Origin: Iamia sp. SCSIO 61187
Lineage (GTDB): Bacteria; Actinomycetota; Acidimicrobiia; Acidimicrobiales; Iamiaceae
DNA length: 64,000 bases
Direction: 5' to 3'
Assembly (NCBI RefSeq): GCF_019443745.1
Contig: NZ_CP050948.1
Location: 744,001 to 808,000, forward strand
The notes below the pieces were generated by a model that searched no databases, was not told where the DNA came from, and saw nothing but the letters and a program-made list of their open reading frames with translations. The position numbers were made by a program, and so were the translations under genes. Of the stretch, positions 34,292 to 41,764 are shown piece after piece (position 1 is the first letter of the stretch; every line of letters begins with the position of its first letter).

Positions 34292-34329
34292 TGACCGCCA
34301 CGGATGGTGCCTGGCACCATCCGTGCTGG
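34292..34329. repeat. 38-bp direct repeat carrying a palindrome, copy 2
   Basis: Second identical copy, with its palindrome at 34299-34325, ending 22 bp before the predicted radA -10. Its CCGTGCTGG end is shared with the palindrome at 61985-62019. Confidence 0.85.
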
Positions 34330-34351
34330 GTCGGGTGTCGCACCCCCTGCT

Positions 34352-34357
34352 TAGGGT
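34352..34357 (+). promoter_or_regulatory. Predicted -10 of radA (leaderless)
   Basis: TAGGGT lies exactly 6 nt before the radA ATG. Confidence 0.5.
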
Positions 34358-34363
34358 GTCGCC

Positions 34364-35737
34364 ATGGCCAAGGTCCGGTCCGTCCACCGCTGCACCGAGT
34401 GCGGCAGCGCGTCCCCGCAGTGGGTCGGGCGCTGCCCGGGCTGCGGCGAGTGGGGGACCCTGGTCGAGGAGGTCGAGGCGGCCGAGGTCGGGCCCGCCCC
34501 GGCATGGGCCGGATGGGGCTCGGGGGTGGCGGCCCGCCCGGCCCGGCCGAGCACCGACGGTGCCGAGGCCGAGGTGGCCCCGGTCCCCACGGGGGTCGAC
34601 GAGCTCGACCGGGTGCTCTCGGGCGGGCTCGTGCCCGGGTCGGTCACCCTGCTCGGCGGGGCGCCGGGCACCGGCAAGTCGACCCTCGTGCTCCAGGCCG
34701 CCGCCGGGCTCGCCCGGGGCGGCGCCACCGTGCTCTACGCCTGCGCCGAGGAGAGCCCGTCCCAGGTGCGCGACCGGGCCCGGCGCCTGGGCGCCCTGCA
34801 CGACCGTCTGTGGCTCGTGGGCGAGTCCCTCGTGCCCCGGATCCTCGCCTCGGTCGACGAGGTGAGGCCCGACGTGCTCATCGTCGACTCGGCCCAGAGC
34901 GTGGCCGACCCCGACCTGTCCTCGACGCCGGGCAGCGTCGCCCAGGTGCGCGAGGTCGCCCAGCGGCTGGTGCGCGAGGCCAAGGCCCGCACGCTGGCCA
35001 CGGTCCTGATCGGCCACGTCACCAAGGAAGGGGCCCTGGCCGGGCCCCGGGTCCTCGAGCACGTGGTCGACACCGTCCTCGAGCTCGACGGCGACCGTCA
35101 CCACGCCCTGCGCCTCCTGCGGGCGGTGAAGCACCGCTTCGGGTCGACGGCCGAGCTGGGGCTGTTCCAGCTGGGGGAGGTCGGCCTCGAGGGCGTGCCC
35201 GACCCGTCGGGGCTGTTCCTGGCCGACCGCCTCCCCGGGGTCCCGGGGTCCACCGTCGTGCCGACGATCGAGGGCCACCGCCCCCTGCTGGTCGAGGTCC
35301 AGGCCCTGGTGGCCCCGTCCAGCCTGGCCGAGCCCCGCCGATCGAGCACCGGTCTCGACCGGGGGCGGGTCTCGATGCTGCTCGCCGTCCTGACCAAGCG
35401 GAGCGAGCTCGACATGGGGAAGGTCGACGTCTACGCCCTGGCCGCCGGCGGCGTGCGGGTCACCGAGCCGGCCGCCGACCTGGGTCTGGCCCTGGCCATC
35501 ACCTCGGCGGCCACCGGCCGCGCCGTCCCGGCCCCGCTCGTCGCCTGCGGCGAGATCGGCCTCGGCGGCGAGGTCCGCAGCGTCACCAGCCTCGAGCGCC
35601 GCCTGTCCGAGGCCGCCCGGCTGGGGTTCACCCGGGCCGTCGTCCCCGCCTCGGCACCGGAGCCGCCCGCCGGCATCACCGCGGTTCGCGTGCGCTCGCT
35701 CGCCGAGGCGATCGCCGCGGTGGGGCTGCTGGGCTAG
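34364..35737 (+). CDS. radA: DNA repair protein RadA/Sms
   Basis: Helicase-like RecA paralogue that processes recombination intermediates. The 457 residues comprise an N-terminal zinc finger (C10, C13, C24, C27), a RecA-like ATPase with GAPGTGKST (K105 in the P-loop), the RadA-specific KHRFG (256-260; usually KNRFG), and a C-terminal Lon-like domain (AAGGVRVTEPAADLGLALAI). disA follows, the same neighbour pair as in Bacillus. Confidence 0.97.
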   Translation: MAKVRSVHRCTECGSASPQWVGRCPGCGEWGTLVEEVEAAEVGPAPAWAGWGSGVAARPARPSTDGAEAEVAPVPTGVDELDRVLSGGLVPGSVTLLGGAPGTGKSTLVLQAAAGLARGGATVLYACAEESPSQVRDRARRLGALHDRLWLVGESLVPRILASVDEVRPDVLIVDSAQSVADPDLSSTPGSVAQVREVAQRLVREAKARTLATVLIGHVTKEGALAGPRVLEHVVDTVLELDGDRHHALRLLRAVKHRFGSTAELGLFQLGEVGLEGVPDPSGLFLADRLPGVPGSTVVPTIEGHRPLLVEVQALVAPSSLAEPRRSSTGLDRGRVSMLLAVLTKRSELDMGKVDVYALAAGGVRVTEPAADLGLALAITSAATGRAVPAPLVACGEIGLGGEVRSVTSLERRLSEAARLGFTRAVVPASAPEPPAGITAVRVRSLAEAIAAVGLLG

Positions 35738-35777
35738 GCCCCGACGCTCCCCCAGGGCCCGTCAGCGGGGCGACATC

Positions 35778-35783
35778 TACACT
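35778..35783 (+). promoter_or_regulatory. Predicted -10 of disA (leaderless)
   Basis: TACACT lies exactly 6 nt before the disA ATG. Confidence 0.5.
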
Positions 35784-35789
35784 CCGACC

Positions 35790-36869
35790 ATGACCGTGGC
35801 CAGCGCTGATCGTGAGGCGATGCTGCGTGCCCTGGCCCTGCTCTCCCCGGGCACGCCTCTGCGCGACGGTCTCGACCGCATCCTCCAGGCCGGCATGGGC
35901 GCGCTCATCGTGGTCGGAGACGGTCCCCCCGTGCTCAACATCTGCTCGGGGGGCTTCCTGCTCGACGCCGCGTACAGCCCGCAGCGGCTCTCGGAGCTGT
36001 CGAAGATGGACGGCGCCATCGTGCTGGCACCCAACGCCAGTCGCATCGCCCGGGCCAACGTCCACCTGGTGCCGAACCCCAACGTGCCCACCACCGAGAC
36101 CGGCACCCGCCACCGCACGGCGGAGCGGGTCGCCCGCTCGATCAACGTCCCGGTCATCTCGGTGTCCCAGCGGATGAACGTCATCAGCGTGTACGTGGGC
36201 CACGAGAAGCACCAGATCGACCCCGTGCCCCGGGTCATCGCCCGGGCCAACCAGGCCGTCCAGACCCTCGAGCGCTACAAGGACCGCCTCGACGAGGTGT
36301 CGGTGGCCCTCTCCGCCCTCGAGGTCGAGGACCTCGTCACCCTCCGCGACGTCGTCACCGTCCTCCAGCGCAGCGAGATGGTGGCCCGCATCGCGGCCGA
36401 GATCGAGGGCTACATCATCGAGCTGGGCGACGACGGCCGCCTCGTGCGCCTCCAGCTCGAGGAGCTGATGGGCGGCATCGGCGACGAGCGCCGCCTGGTC
36501 GTGCGCGACTACTTCCACGAGGAGGACTCGTGGCACCTGGCCGAGGCGCTGGGGGCCCTGTCCGACCTGTCCGACGACGACCTCGTCGACCTGCGCCGGG
36601 TGGCCTCGGCCGTGCACCTCTCCGACGGACCCCCCGACCTCGACGAGTCCATGTCGCCCCGCGGCCACCGCCTTCTGTCGCGCATCCCCCGCCTCCCCGA
36701 GACGGTGGTCGAGGCCATCGTCGACCGCTTCGGCGATCTCCAGAAGATCCTCCGGGCCACCATCGACGAGCTCGACGACGTCGCCGGCGTCGGCAAGCTC
36801 CGCGCCCGCGCCGTCAAGGACGGCCTGAGCCGCCTCGCCGAAGCAAGCATCCTCGACCGGTACAGCTGA
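35790..36869 (+). CDS. disA: DNA integrity scanning protein, diadenylate cyclase
   Basis: Octameric DNA-scanning protein that makes c-di-AMP from ATP. The 359-residue protein has the DAC domain at about 1-145, with the catalytic DGA (74-76) and GTRHRTAER (105-113), a helical linker, and a C-terminal helix-hairpin-helix domain (DVAGVGKLRARAVKDGLSRL). Both active-site motifs are intact, so activity is expected. It follows radA, as is usual for the pair. Confidence 0.98.
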   Translation: MTVASADREAMLRALALLSPGTPLRDGLDRILQAGMGALIVVGDGPPVLNICSGGFLLDAAYSPQRLSELSKMDGAIVLAPNASRIARANVHLVPNPNVPTTETGTRHRTAERVARSINVPVISVSQRMNVISVYVGHEKHQIDPVPRVIARANQAVQTLERYKDRLDEVSVALSALEVEDLVTLRDVVTVLQRSEMVARIAAEIEGYIIELGDDGRLVRLQLEELMGGIGDERRLVVRDYFHEEDSWHLAEALGALSDLSDDDLVDLRRVASAVHLSDGPPDLDESMSPRGHRLLSRIPRLPETVVEAIVDRFGDLQKILRATIDELDDVAGVGKLRARAVKDGLSRLAEASILDRYS

Positions 36870-36873
36870 GTCT

Positions 36874-37030
36874 TCTCGTCACTCGCTCGGCTGCGCCTCG
36901 CTCCGTTCCTCGAGCTGAGGGGGCCTCGCTGCGCTCGGGCCGAAGACCTTCCCAGAGCCGGAGGGCTCGTTCCTCGCCCCCACGGCTCTTCGTCTGGGGG
37001 GGACCCCCAGACCCCCAGCGGCTGCGCCGG
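36874..37030 (-). repeat. Dispersed intergenic element, copy B
   Basis: About 157 bp between convergent disA and the cyclase gene. Its reverse complement aligns with 18826-18987. The internal hairpin has arms GTCTGGGGG (36992-37000) and CCCCCAGAC (37004-37012) with a 3-nt loop. The stem differs in sequence from copy A but still pairs. CTCGCTGCGCTC is at 36925-36936. Confidence 0.65.
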
Positions 37031-37074
37031 GCCGCGGCTGCGTCGTCTGCGATCCGTCGCGTGGCTGGGACCGG

Positions 37075-37878
37075 TCAGGTCGCGGTCACAACACAGGCGC
37101 TGACGGGGTCGATGCCCTTGAGGCGGTAGCGCTTGGCCCGGCCGAAGGTGATGCCGCGGATCTCCCCCACCGCGTCCCGCACCGCCACCGACGCCAGGGC
37201 GCAGCCGCCCTCGGCCTGCTCGGTGAGCCGGGCGGCGATGTTGACCACGTTGCCGACCACGTCGTCGTGGGTCACCACCGCCTCGCCGTGGTGGAGGCCG
37301 GCCCGGACCCGCAGCGGGCCGTGGTCCTCGCCCACGAGCTCGACGGCGGCCAACGCCGCCGCCTCGGGGGCCGGGAAGGTGAGCATGAGCCCGTCGCCCA
37401 GGCGCTTGACGACCCGCCCGCCCCGGCTGCGCACGATCGGCCCGAACCGCCGGTTGTGATCGCCCACCAGGTGGGCGGCGGCGTCGTCGCCCTCGGCGGC
37501 GGTGAAGGTGGTGAACCCCTCGAGGTCGGTGAACACGACCGTCACCTCCGCCGGGATGGCCACCTCGCCCGCGCCGACCTCGGAGCGGGAGAGCGACATG
37601 GCCTGGAGGGCGCTGAGACCGACGCTGGCCAGGACCGACGGCCGCCGCTCCGCGGTCCGCTCGAGGAAGCGCTCCAGCACCTCGGTCGGGGGTGCGATGC
37701 GCGCCGGGTTGGCCGTGGGGTCGGCCAACCAGTCGCGGTCCACGAGGCCGACGTCGACGGCCTGGTCGGCCCACTCGGCATCCGATCGGATCAGGCGGGC
37801 GAGGCGTTCGGTGATCGACTGGTGGAGCGAGGCGACCGCCCGGGCACCGGTGTCGCGGACGCCATCGGTGGGGGCCAT
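37075..37878 (-). CDS. Class III adenylate/guanylate cyclase
   Basis: A 267-residue soluble cyclase. About 130 N-terminal residues have no recognised domain. The catalytic domain begins VTVVFTDLEGFTTFTAAEGD (first metal Asp in FTDLEG), then KRLGDGLMLTF (second metal Asp) and VVGNVVNIAARLTEQAEGG. Substrate-specifying residues could not be assigned with certainty, so cAMP is likely but not proven. A Crp-type regulator lies 0.7 kb away and may respond to it. ATG 37878 is fixed by TAGGGT 6 nt upstream. Confidence 0.93.
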   Translation of the reverse strand: MAPTDGVRDTGARAVASLHQSITERLARLIRSDAEWADQAVDVGLVDRDWLADPTANPARIAPPTEVLERFLERTAERRPSVLASVGLSALQAMSLSRSEVGAGEVAIPAEVTVVFTDLEGFTTFTAAEGDDAAAHLVGDHNRRFGPIVRSRGGRVVKRLGDGLMLTFPAPEAAALAAVELVGEDHGPLRVRAGLHHGEAVVTHDDVVGNVVNIAARLTEQAEGGCALASVAVRDAVGEIRGITFGRAKRYRLKGIDPVSACVVTAT

Positions 37879-37884
37879 GCTCTC

Positions 37885-37890
37885 ACCCTA
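37885..37890 (-). promoter_or_regulatory. Predicted -10 of the cyclase (leaderless)
   Basis: TAGGGT on the minus strand lies exactly 6 nt before ATG 37878. Confidence 0.55.
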
Positions 37891-37965
37891 GGTCCGGGTC
37901 GCGTGGCCGATCGACGCGTCCGGCGTCGATCGGGGCGCGGCCGCCCCGGCGGGCGATCGACCGGC

Positions 37966-37971
37966 CATGCT
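37966..37971 (+). promoter_or_regulatory. Candidate -10 of the dienelactone hydrolase
   Basis: CATGCT lies 6 nt before GTG 37978; a weak variant of TAnnnT. Confidence 0.25.
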
Positions 37972-37977
37972 GGCGGG

Positions 37978-38637
37978 GTGAGCAGCACCACCCTCCCGTC
38001 CGGAACCTCCGTCTACGTCGCCGAGACCGCCGGGGCGTCGCGCGGCCTCGTGATCGTCCCCGACATCGGCAGCCTCCGGCCGCTCTTCACCGAGCTGTGC
38101 GACCGGCTGGCCGCCGAGCACGGCTGGTCGGTGGCATGCTTCGACTCCTGGCCCGACCGGTCCGAGGCGACGCTCGAGGAGCGGCTGGCCGCGGCCGGCA
38201 GCCTCGACGACGCCCGGGTCATGGCCGACGCCGCCGCGGCGGCCGACCTGCTCGCCGTCGAGCCCGTCGCCGTCATGGGCTTCTGCCAGGGCGGCATGTT
38301 CTCGCTGAAGGCGGCCGCCTCCGGGCGCTTCGACCGGGCCGTGTCGTTCTACGGCATGGTGCGCCTGCCCGAGGAGTGGGTGAGCGAGACCATGGCCGAG
38401 CCGCTCGAGGTCCTGGCCGGGGCCGAGGCGGCGCCCATCTTGATGATCGTGGGCACCGAGGATCCGTGGGTCCCGGCCGCCGACGCCGACGCCCTGGAGG
38501 CCATCGGAGCCGAGGTCGTGCGCTACGAGGGTGCCGACCACGGCTTCGTGCACGACGCCGACCGCCCGGCCCACCGCGCCGCCGACGCCGAGGACGCGTG
38601 GCGTCGGGTGGGGGAGTTCCTGGCGGTGCTGGGCTAG
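37978..38637 (+). CDS. Dienelactone hydrolase-family protein
   Basis: A 219-residue alpha/beta hydrolase of the DLH family. The nucleophile is Cys in GFCQGGMFSL, as in carboxymethylenebutenolidase. Asp is in GTEDPWVP and His in GADHGFVHD, completing a Cys-His-Asp triad. Substrate unknown; no catechol pathway genes are near. GTG 37978 starts the conserved fold; the longer upstream frame is a shadow. Its stop (TAG) overlaps the stop of the convergent regulator in a shared CTAG. Confidence 0.9.
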   Translation: MSSTTLPSGTSVYVAETAGASRGLVIVPDIGSLRPLFTELCDRLAAEHGWSVACFDSWPDRSEATLEERLAAAGSLDDARVMADAAAAADLLAVEPVAVMGFCQGGMFSLKAAASGRFDRAVSFYGMVRLPEEWVSETMAEPLEVLAGAEAAPILMIVGTEDPWVPAADADALEAIGAEVVRYEGADHGFVHDADRPAHRAADAEDAWRRVGEFLAVLG

Positions 38638-39293
38638 CGGGCCCGCCGGGTGAGCTCGACCCGGTTCAGGATCCGGTAGCGGCGCTCGCGCTGGTCGATC
38701 CATCCGAGGCGCACGAAGCTGGCGATGGCCTTGTTCACCCGCTCCCGGGAGGCGCCGACCATGCCGGCCAGCTCCTCCTGGGTGATGGGGAGGACGAACT
38801 CCTCCTCGTCGCCGGCCAGCTCGAGCAGGCGCTTGGCCGTGCGCCCGGTGACGTCGAGGAAGACCGAGTCGGCCAGGGCCGTGTTGGTGTTGCGCAGCCG
38901 CCCGGCGAGCAGGCGCACGACGCCCCACAGCAGCGCCGGCCGGCCCTCGTAGATCTCGCGCAGCGGGGCGTAGGGGATGGTCAGGACCTGCGACGCCTCG
39001 AGGGCGCGGGCCTCGGCGGAGCGCCCCTCGCCGTCGAAGAGGGGCATCTCGCCCACCAGGTCGCCCCGCTCCATGAGGGCGACCATCGACTCGCGGCCGT
39101 CGACCGATCGCTTGGAGATGGCGATGCGGCCGCTGACGACCACGTGGAGCTCGTGGGGGACGTCGTCCTCGGCGAAGAGCAGGTCGCCCCGGAGGAGGTC
39201 GGTGGTGCTGGTGGCGGCCTCCACGGCCGCCATCTCGTCATCGGTCAGCTCGGTGAGGAGGGGCACATCTCGAAGGAGGGAGGTCTCAGCCAC
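38634..39293 (-). CDS. Crp/Fnr-family transcriptional regulator
   Basis: A 219-residue CRP-like protein. A cyclic-nucleotide-binding barrel covers about 15-125 (LLRGDLLFAEDDVPHELHVV, GDLVGEMPLFDGEGRSAEARA, the latter the phosphate-binding cassette). The HTH_Crp domain is at about 150-212 (ITQEELAGMVGASRERVNKAI). The GExxLFxxxxRSAxxxA layout matches nucleotide-binding members, so it may bind cAMP from the nearby cyclase. GTG 39293 is fixed by TACGCT 6 nt upstream. Confidence 0.95.
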   Translation of the reverse strand: MAETSLLRDVPLLTELTDDEMAAVEAATSTTDLLRGDLLFAEDDVPHELHVVVSGRIAISKRSVDGRESMVALMERGDLVGEMPLFDGEGRSAEARALEASQVLTIPYAPLREIYEGRPALLWGVVRLLAGRLRNTNTALADSVFLDVTGRTAKRLLELAGDEEEFVLPITQEELAGMVGASRERVNKAIASFVRLGWIDQRERRYRILNRVELTRRAR

Positions 39294-39299
39294 GCTCTC

Positions 39300-39305
39300 A
39301 GCGTA
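39300..39305 (-). promoter_or_regulatory. Predicted -10 of the Crp-type regulator (leaderless)
   Basis: TACGCT on the minus strand lies exactly 6 nt before GTG 39293. Confidence 0.55.
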
Positions 39306-39363
39306 CTGGCCCGGTCGAATGTCACAGAACTGGGGCGGGTCCTCGCCGCCCGGCCCGGAGGAA

Positions 39364-39369
39364 TAGCGT
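39364..39369 (+). promoter_or_regulatory. Predicted -10 of ispD (leaderless)
   Basis: TAGCGT lies exactly 6 nt before GTG 39376. Confidence 0.55.
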
Positions 39370-39375
39370 GCGGCC

Positions 39376-40044
39376 GTGACCGACCCCGCCCCTCCCCGCG
39401 ACGGACCGGTGTGGGCCGTCGTCGTGGCCGGTGGGGGAGGCTCGCGGTTCGGCGGGGCCAAGCAGTACGCCCTCGTCGCCGGGCGGCGGGTCATCGACTG
39501 GAGCCTCGCTGCGGCGCGCTCCGAGGCCGACGGGGTCGTGGTCGTGGTGCCGGCCCCGGACGTGGGCCGCACCCTCCCCGGCGCCGACGCCGTGGTGGCC
39601 GGGGGCGACTCGCGCTCGGCGTCGGTGCGGGCCGGCCTGGCGGCCGTCCCCCGCCTCGCCGGCGTCGTCGTCGTGCACGACGCCGCCCGCCCGGCGGCGC
39701 CCGCTGCCCTCTTCCGCACCGTGGTCGCTGCCGTCCGCGAGGGCGCCGACGCCGCCGTGCCCGGCGTCCCCGTCGTCGACAGCCTGCGCTGGCGGGGAGG
39801 GGGGGCCGTCGACCGCGACGCGGTCGTCGCCGTGCAGACGCCGCAGGCGTTCGCCGCGGACGTGCTGCGGGCGGCCCACGCCGACGCCCCGGAGGCGAGC
39901 GACGACGCCACCCTCGTGGAGCGGGCCGGGGGCCGGGTCGTCGTCGTCGAGGGCGACCCGGCCAACGTGAAGATCACCCATCCCGCCGACGTCGAGGTGC
40001 TCGACCGCCACCTGGCGGCCGCCGGCGCGGGAAGCGGGGCGTGA
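39376..40044 (+). CDS. ispD: 2-C-methyl-D-erythritol 4-phosphate cytidylyltransferase
   Basis: MEP isoprenoid pathway enzyme that attaches CMP to methylerythritol phosphate. 222 residues. The nucleotide loop is AGGGGSRFGGAKQYALVAGR, and VVVHDAARP plus VQTPQAFAADVL are family signatures; VKITHPADV is the C-terminal motif. The stop overlaps the ispF ATG (TGATG), so the two are translated together. carD, often upstream of ispD in actinobacteria, is not here. Confidence 0.96.
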   Translation: MTDPAPPRDGPVWAVVVAGGGGSRFGGAKQYALVAGRRVIDWSLAAARSEADGVVVVVPAPDVGRTLPGADAVVAGGDSRSASVRAGLAAVPRLAGVVVVHDAARPAAPAALFRTVVAAVREGADAAVPGVPVVDSLRWRGGGAVDRDAVVAVQTPQAFAADVLRAAHADAPEASDDATLVERAGGRVVVVEGDPANVKITHPADVEVLDRHLAAAGAGSGA

Positions 40045-40526
40045 TGCAGGTGCGCGTGGGCCTCGGCGTCGACCTCCACCCGTGGAGCGACGACCCCGAG
40101 CGTCGGCTGCGCCTGGGCGGCGTCACCTTCCCCGATGCCGCCGGGCTCGCCGGCCACAGCGACGCTGATGCCGTCGCCCACGCCTGCGCCGATGCCCTCC
40201 TCGGCGCGGCCGGGCTCGGCGACATCGGCCAGCACTTCCCCGACACCGACCCCCGCTGGAAGGGGGCCGACAGCGTTGCCCTGCTGGCCGAGGTCGCCCG
40301 GCGGGTGCGCGACGAGGGGTGGGAGCCGGGCAACGTCGACTGCTCGGTCGTGCTCGACGCCCCCAAGCTGGCCCCCGTGCGCCGCGAGATGGCCGAGGTC
40401 CTCACCGCGGCTGTGGGCGCGCCGGTCACGGTCACCGGCCGCCGCACCGAGGGGATCGGCGCCCTCGGGCGGGGCGAGGGGGTCATGGCCATGGCCGTCG
40501 CCGTCGTGACGAGGGACGCGGCATGA
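40044..40526 (+). CDS. ispF: 2-C-methyl-D-erythritol 2,4-cyclodiphosphate synthase
   Basis: Next-but-one MEP pathway step, releasing CMP to form the cyclic diphosphate. 160 residues, with metal ligands D10 and H12 in GVDLHPW, the third His in GHSDADAVAHA, DIGQHFPDTD, and the C-terminal TGRRTEGIGALGRGEGV loop. ATG 40044 overlaps the ispD stop; GTG 40041 is a near alternative. Its own stop overlaps the rlmB ATG. Confidence 0.97.
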   Translation: MQVRVGLGVDLHPWSDDPERRLRLGGVTFPDAAGLAGHSDADAVAHACADALLGAAGLGDIGQHFPDTDPRWKGADSVALLAEVARRVRDEGWEPGNVDCSVVLDAPKLAPVRREMAEVLTAAVGAPVTVTGRRTEGIGALGRGEGVMAMAVAVVTRDAA

Positions 40527-41500
40527 GCCGGGGTGGACCCAAGCGGGGCGGCGGGCCCCGGCGCGGCGGGTCCGGCCGGGGCGCGCCCGGCGGGCGCGGG
40601 CCGGGCGGCAGCGGGCGCGGCACCCCGAAGGGCCGGGGCGGCCCCTCGCGCCCACCGGCCCGCCCGCCCCGCGACCGGGCCGGGACCGACGAGGGGCGCC
40701 CGGCGGGCACCGGCTCGGCCCGCCGGGGCCTGGGCGGCGAGCAGGTCGAGGGCCGCCAGGCCGTCCGGGAGCTCCTGCTGGCCGGGTCCCGCCGCGTCCG
40801 CGAGGTGCTGGTGGCGGCGGACCTGGACCGCTCGCCCATCGTCGACGAGATCCTCCAGCTGGCCGAGGACGACCGGGTGCCCGTCCACCGCGTCACCCGG
40901 GCCCGCCTCGACGGGGCGGCCCGGACCGACGCCCCCCAGGGCGTCGTCGCCCACGCCGACCCGCTCGTCGAGCACGACGTCGACGACCTGGCGACCGGTG
41001 CCGTCCGGGCCACGGCGTCGGGCGACGGGCCCCCGTTCCTCCTCGCCCTGGACGGCCTGACCGACCCCGGCAACCTGGGCGCCGTCCTGCGCTCGGCGTC
41101 GGCCGCCGGGGTGACCGGGGTGGTCCTGCCCCGGCACCGGGCCGTGCACGTGACCCCCACGGTGGCCAAGGCGGCGGCCGGCGCCATCGAGCACCTCCCC
41201 ATGGCCGTCGTCGGCGGGCTGCCGGCCGCCCTCGCCCGCCTGCGGGACCAGGGGGTGTGGTCGGTGGGCCTCGACGCCGACGCCCACCGGTCGCTGTGGG
41301 ACCTCGAGGCGGCCGACGTGCCCCTCGTCCTCGTGCTCGGCGCCGAGGGGTCGGGGCTGTCGCGGCTCGTCCGCCAGCGGTGCGACCAGGTGGTGTCCAT
41401 CCCCATGGCCGGCCCCCTCGACAGCCTGAACGCGGCGACCGCCGGTGCCCTCGCCTGCTTCGAGGTGGCGCGGCACCGGGGGGCGACGGCGCCCGACTGA
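40523..41500 (+). CDS. rlmB: 23S rRNA (guanosine-2'-O-)-methyltransferase, RlmB-like
   Basis: SPOUT-family 2'-O-methyltransferase (TrmH/RlmB). The first 50 residues are Gly/Arg/Pro-rich (RGG-like), an unstructured extension. The L30-like substrate domain begins at EQVEGRQAVRELL. The SPOUT domain has LDGLTDPGNLGAVLRSA, VLVLGAEGSGLSRLV and SIPMAGPLDSLNAATA, the three trefoil-knot motifs. The ATG overlaps the ispF stop. Confidence 0.93.
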   Translation: MSRGGPKRGGGPRRGGSGRGAPGGRGPGGSGRGTPKGRGGPSRPPARPPRDRAGTDEGRPAGTGSARRGLGGEQVEGRQAVRELLLAGSRRVREVLVAADLDRSPIVDEILQLAEDDRVPVHRVTRARLDGAARTDAPQGVVAHADPLVEHDVDDLATGAVRATASGDGPPFLLALDGLTDPGNLGAVLRSASAAGVTGVVLPRHRAVHVTPTVAKAAAGAIEHLPMAVVGGLPAALARLRDQGVWSVGLDADAHRSLWDLEAADVPLVLVLGAEGSGLSRLVRQRCDQVVSIPMAGPLDSLNAATAGALACFEVARHRGATAPD

Positions 41501-41764
41501 ACCGCGTCACCGAGGGCGGTGCCGCCGCCTTGCAGGGTGCGGGCGCCCCGATGGGCTGTCGAACGTGTGTCCGGGTGACCACGCGTCCGGGGTCCGGACT
41601 AGCCCGATCGGGCGTCGGCATGTACCCAGGTCAGGAAGCATTACTTGGAGTATTGGACGTGATGGTTGACACATCTTACACGGATGTGGCACAAACCCTT
41701 CTAGTCACTTCGGACTATGCCACGCACCACTGCAGCCTCCGCCGCACCGCACGAAGGAACCATC
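41501..41764 (+). promoter_or_regulatory. AT-richer upstream region of the sigma-H-like gene
   Basis: A 264-bp gap with unusually low GC after 41620. It holds a GTCCGG/CCGGAC hairpin (41585-41599) and a CCCGATCGGG palindrome (41603-41612), probably the end of the ispDF-rlmB transcript, then a promoter-like stretch with TTGGAC (41653-41658), TTACAC (41677-41682) and TTGACA (41666-41671). Which elements pair is unclear. The AAGGAA site at 41754-41759 belongs to the next gene. Confidence 0.5.

Noticed and set aside
34120-34320. Small minus-strand ORF of 66 codons
   Set aside because: It begins inside a palindrome and has no recognisable motif; composition matches random GC-rich DNA.
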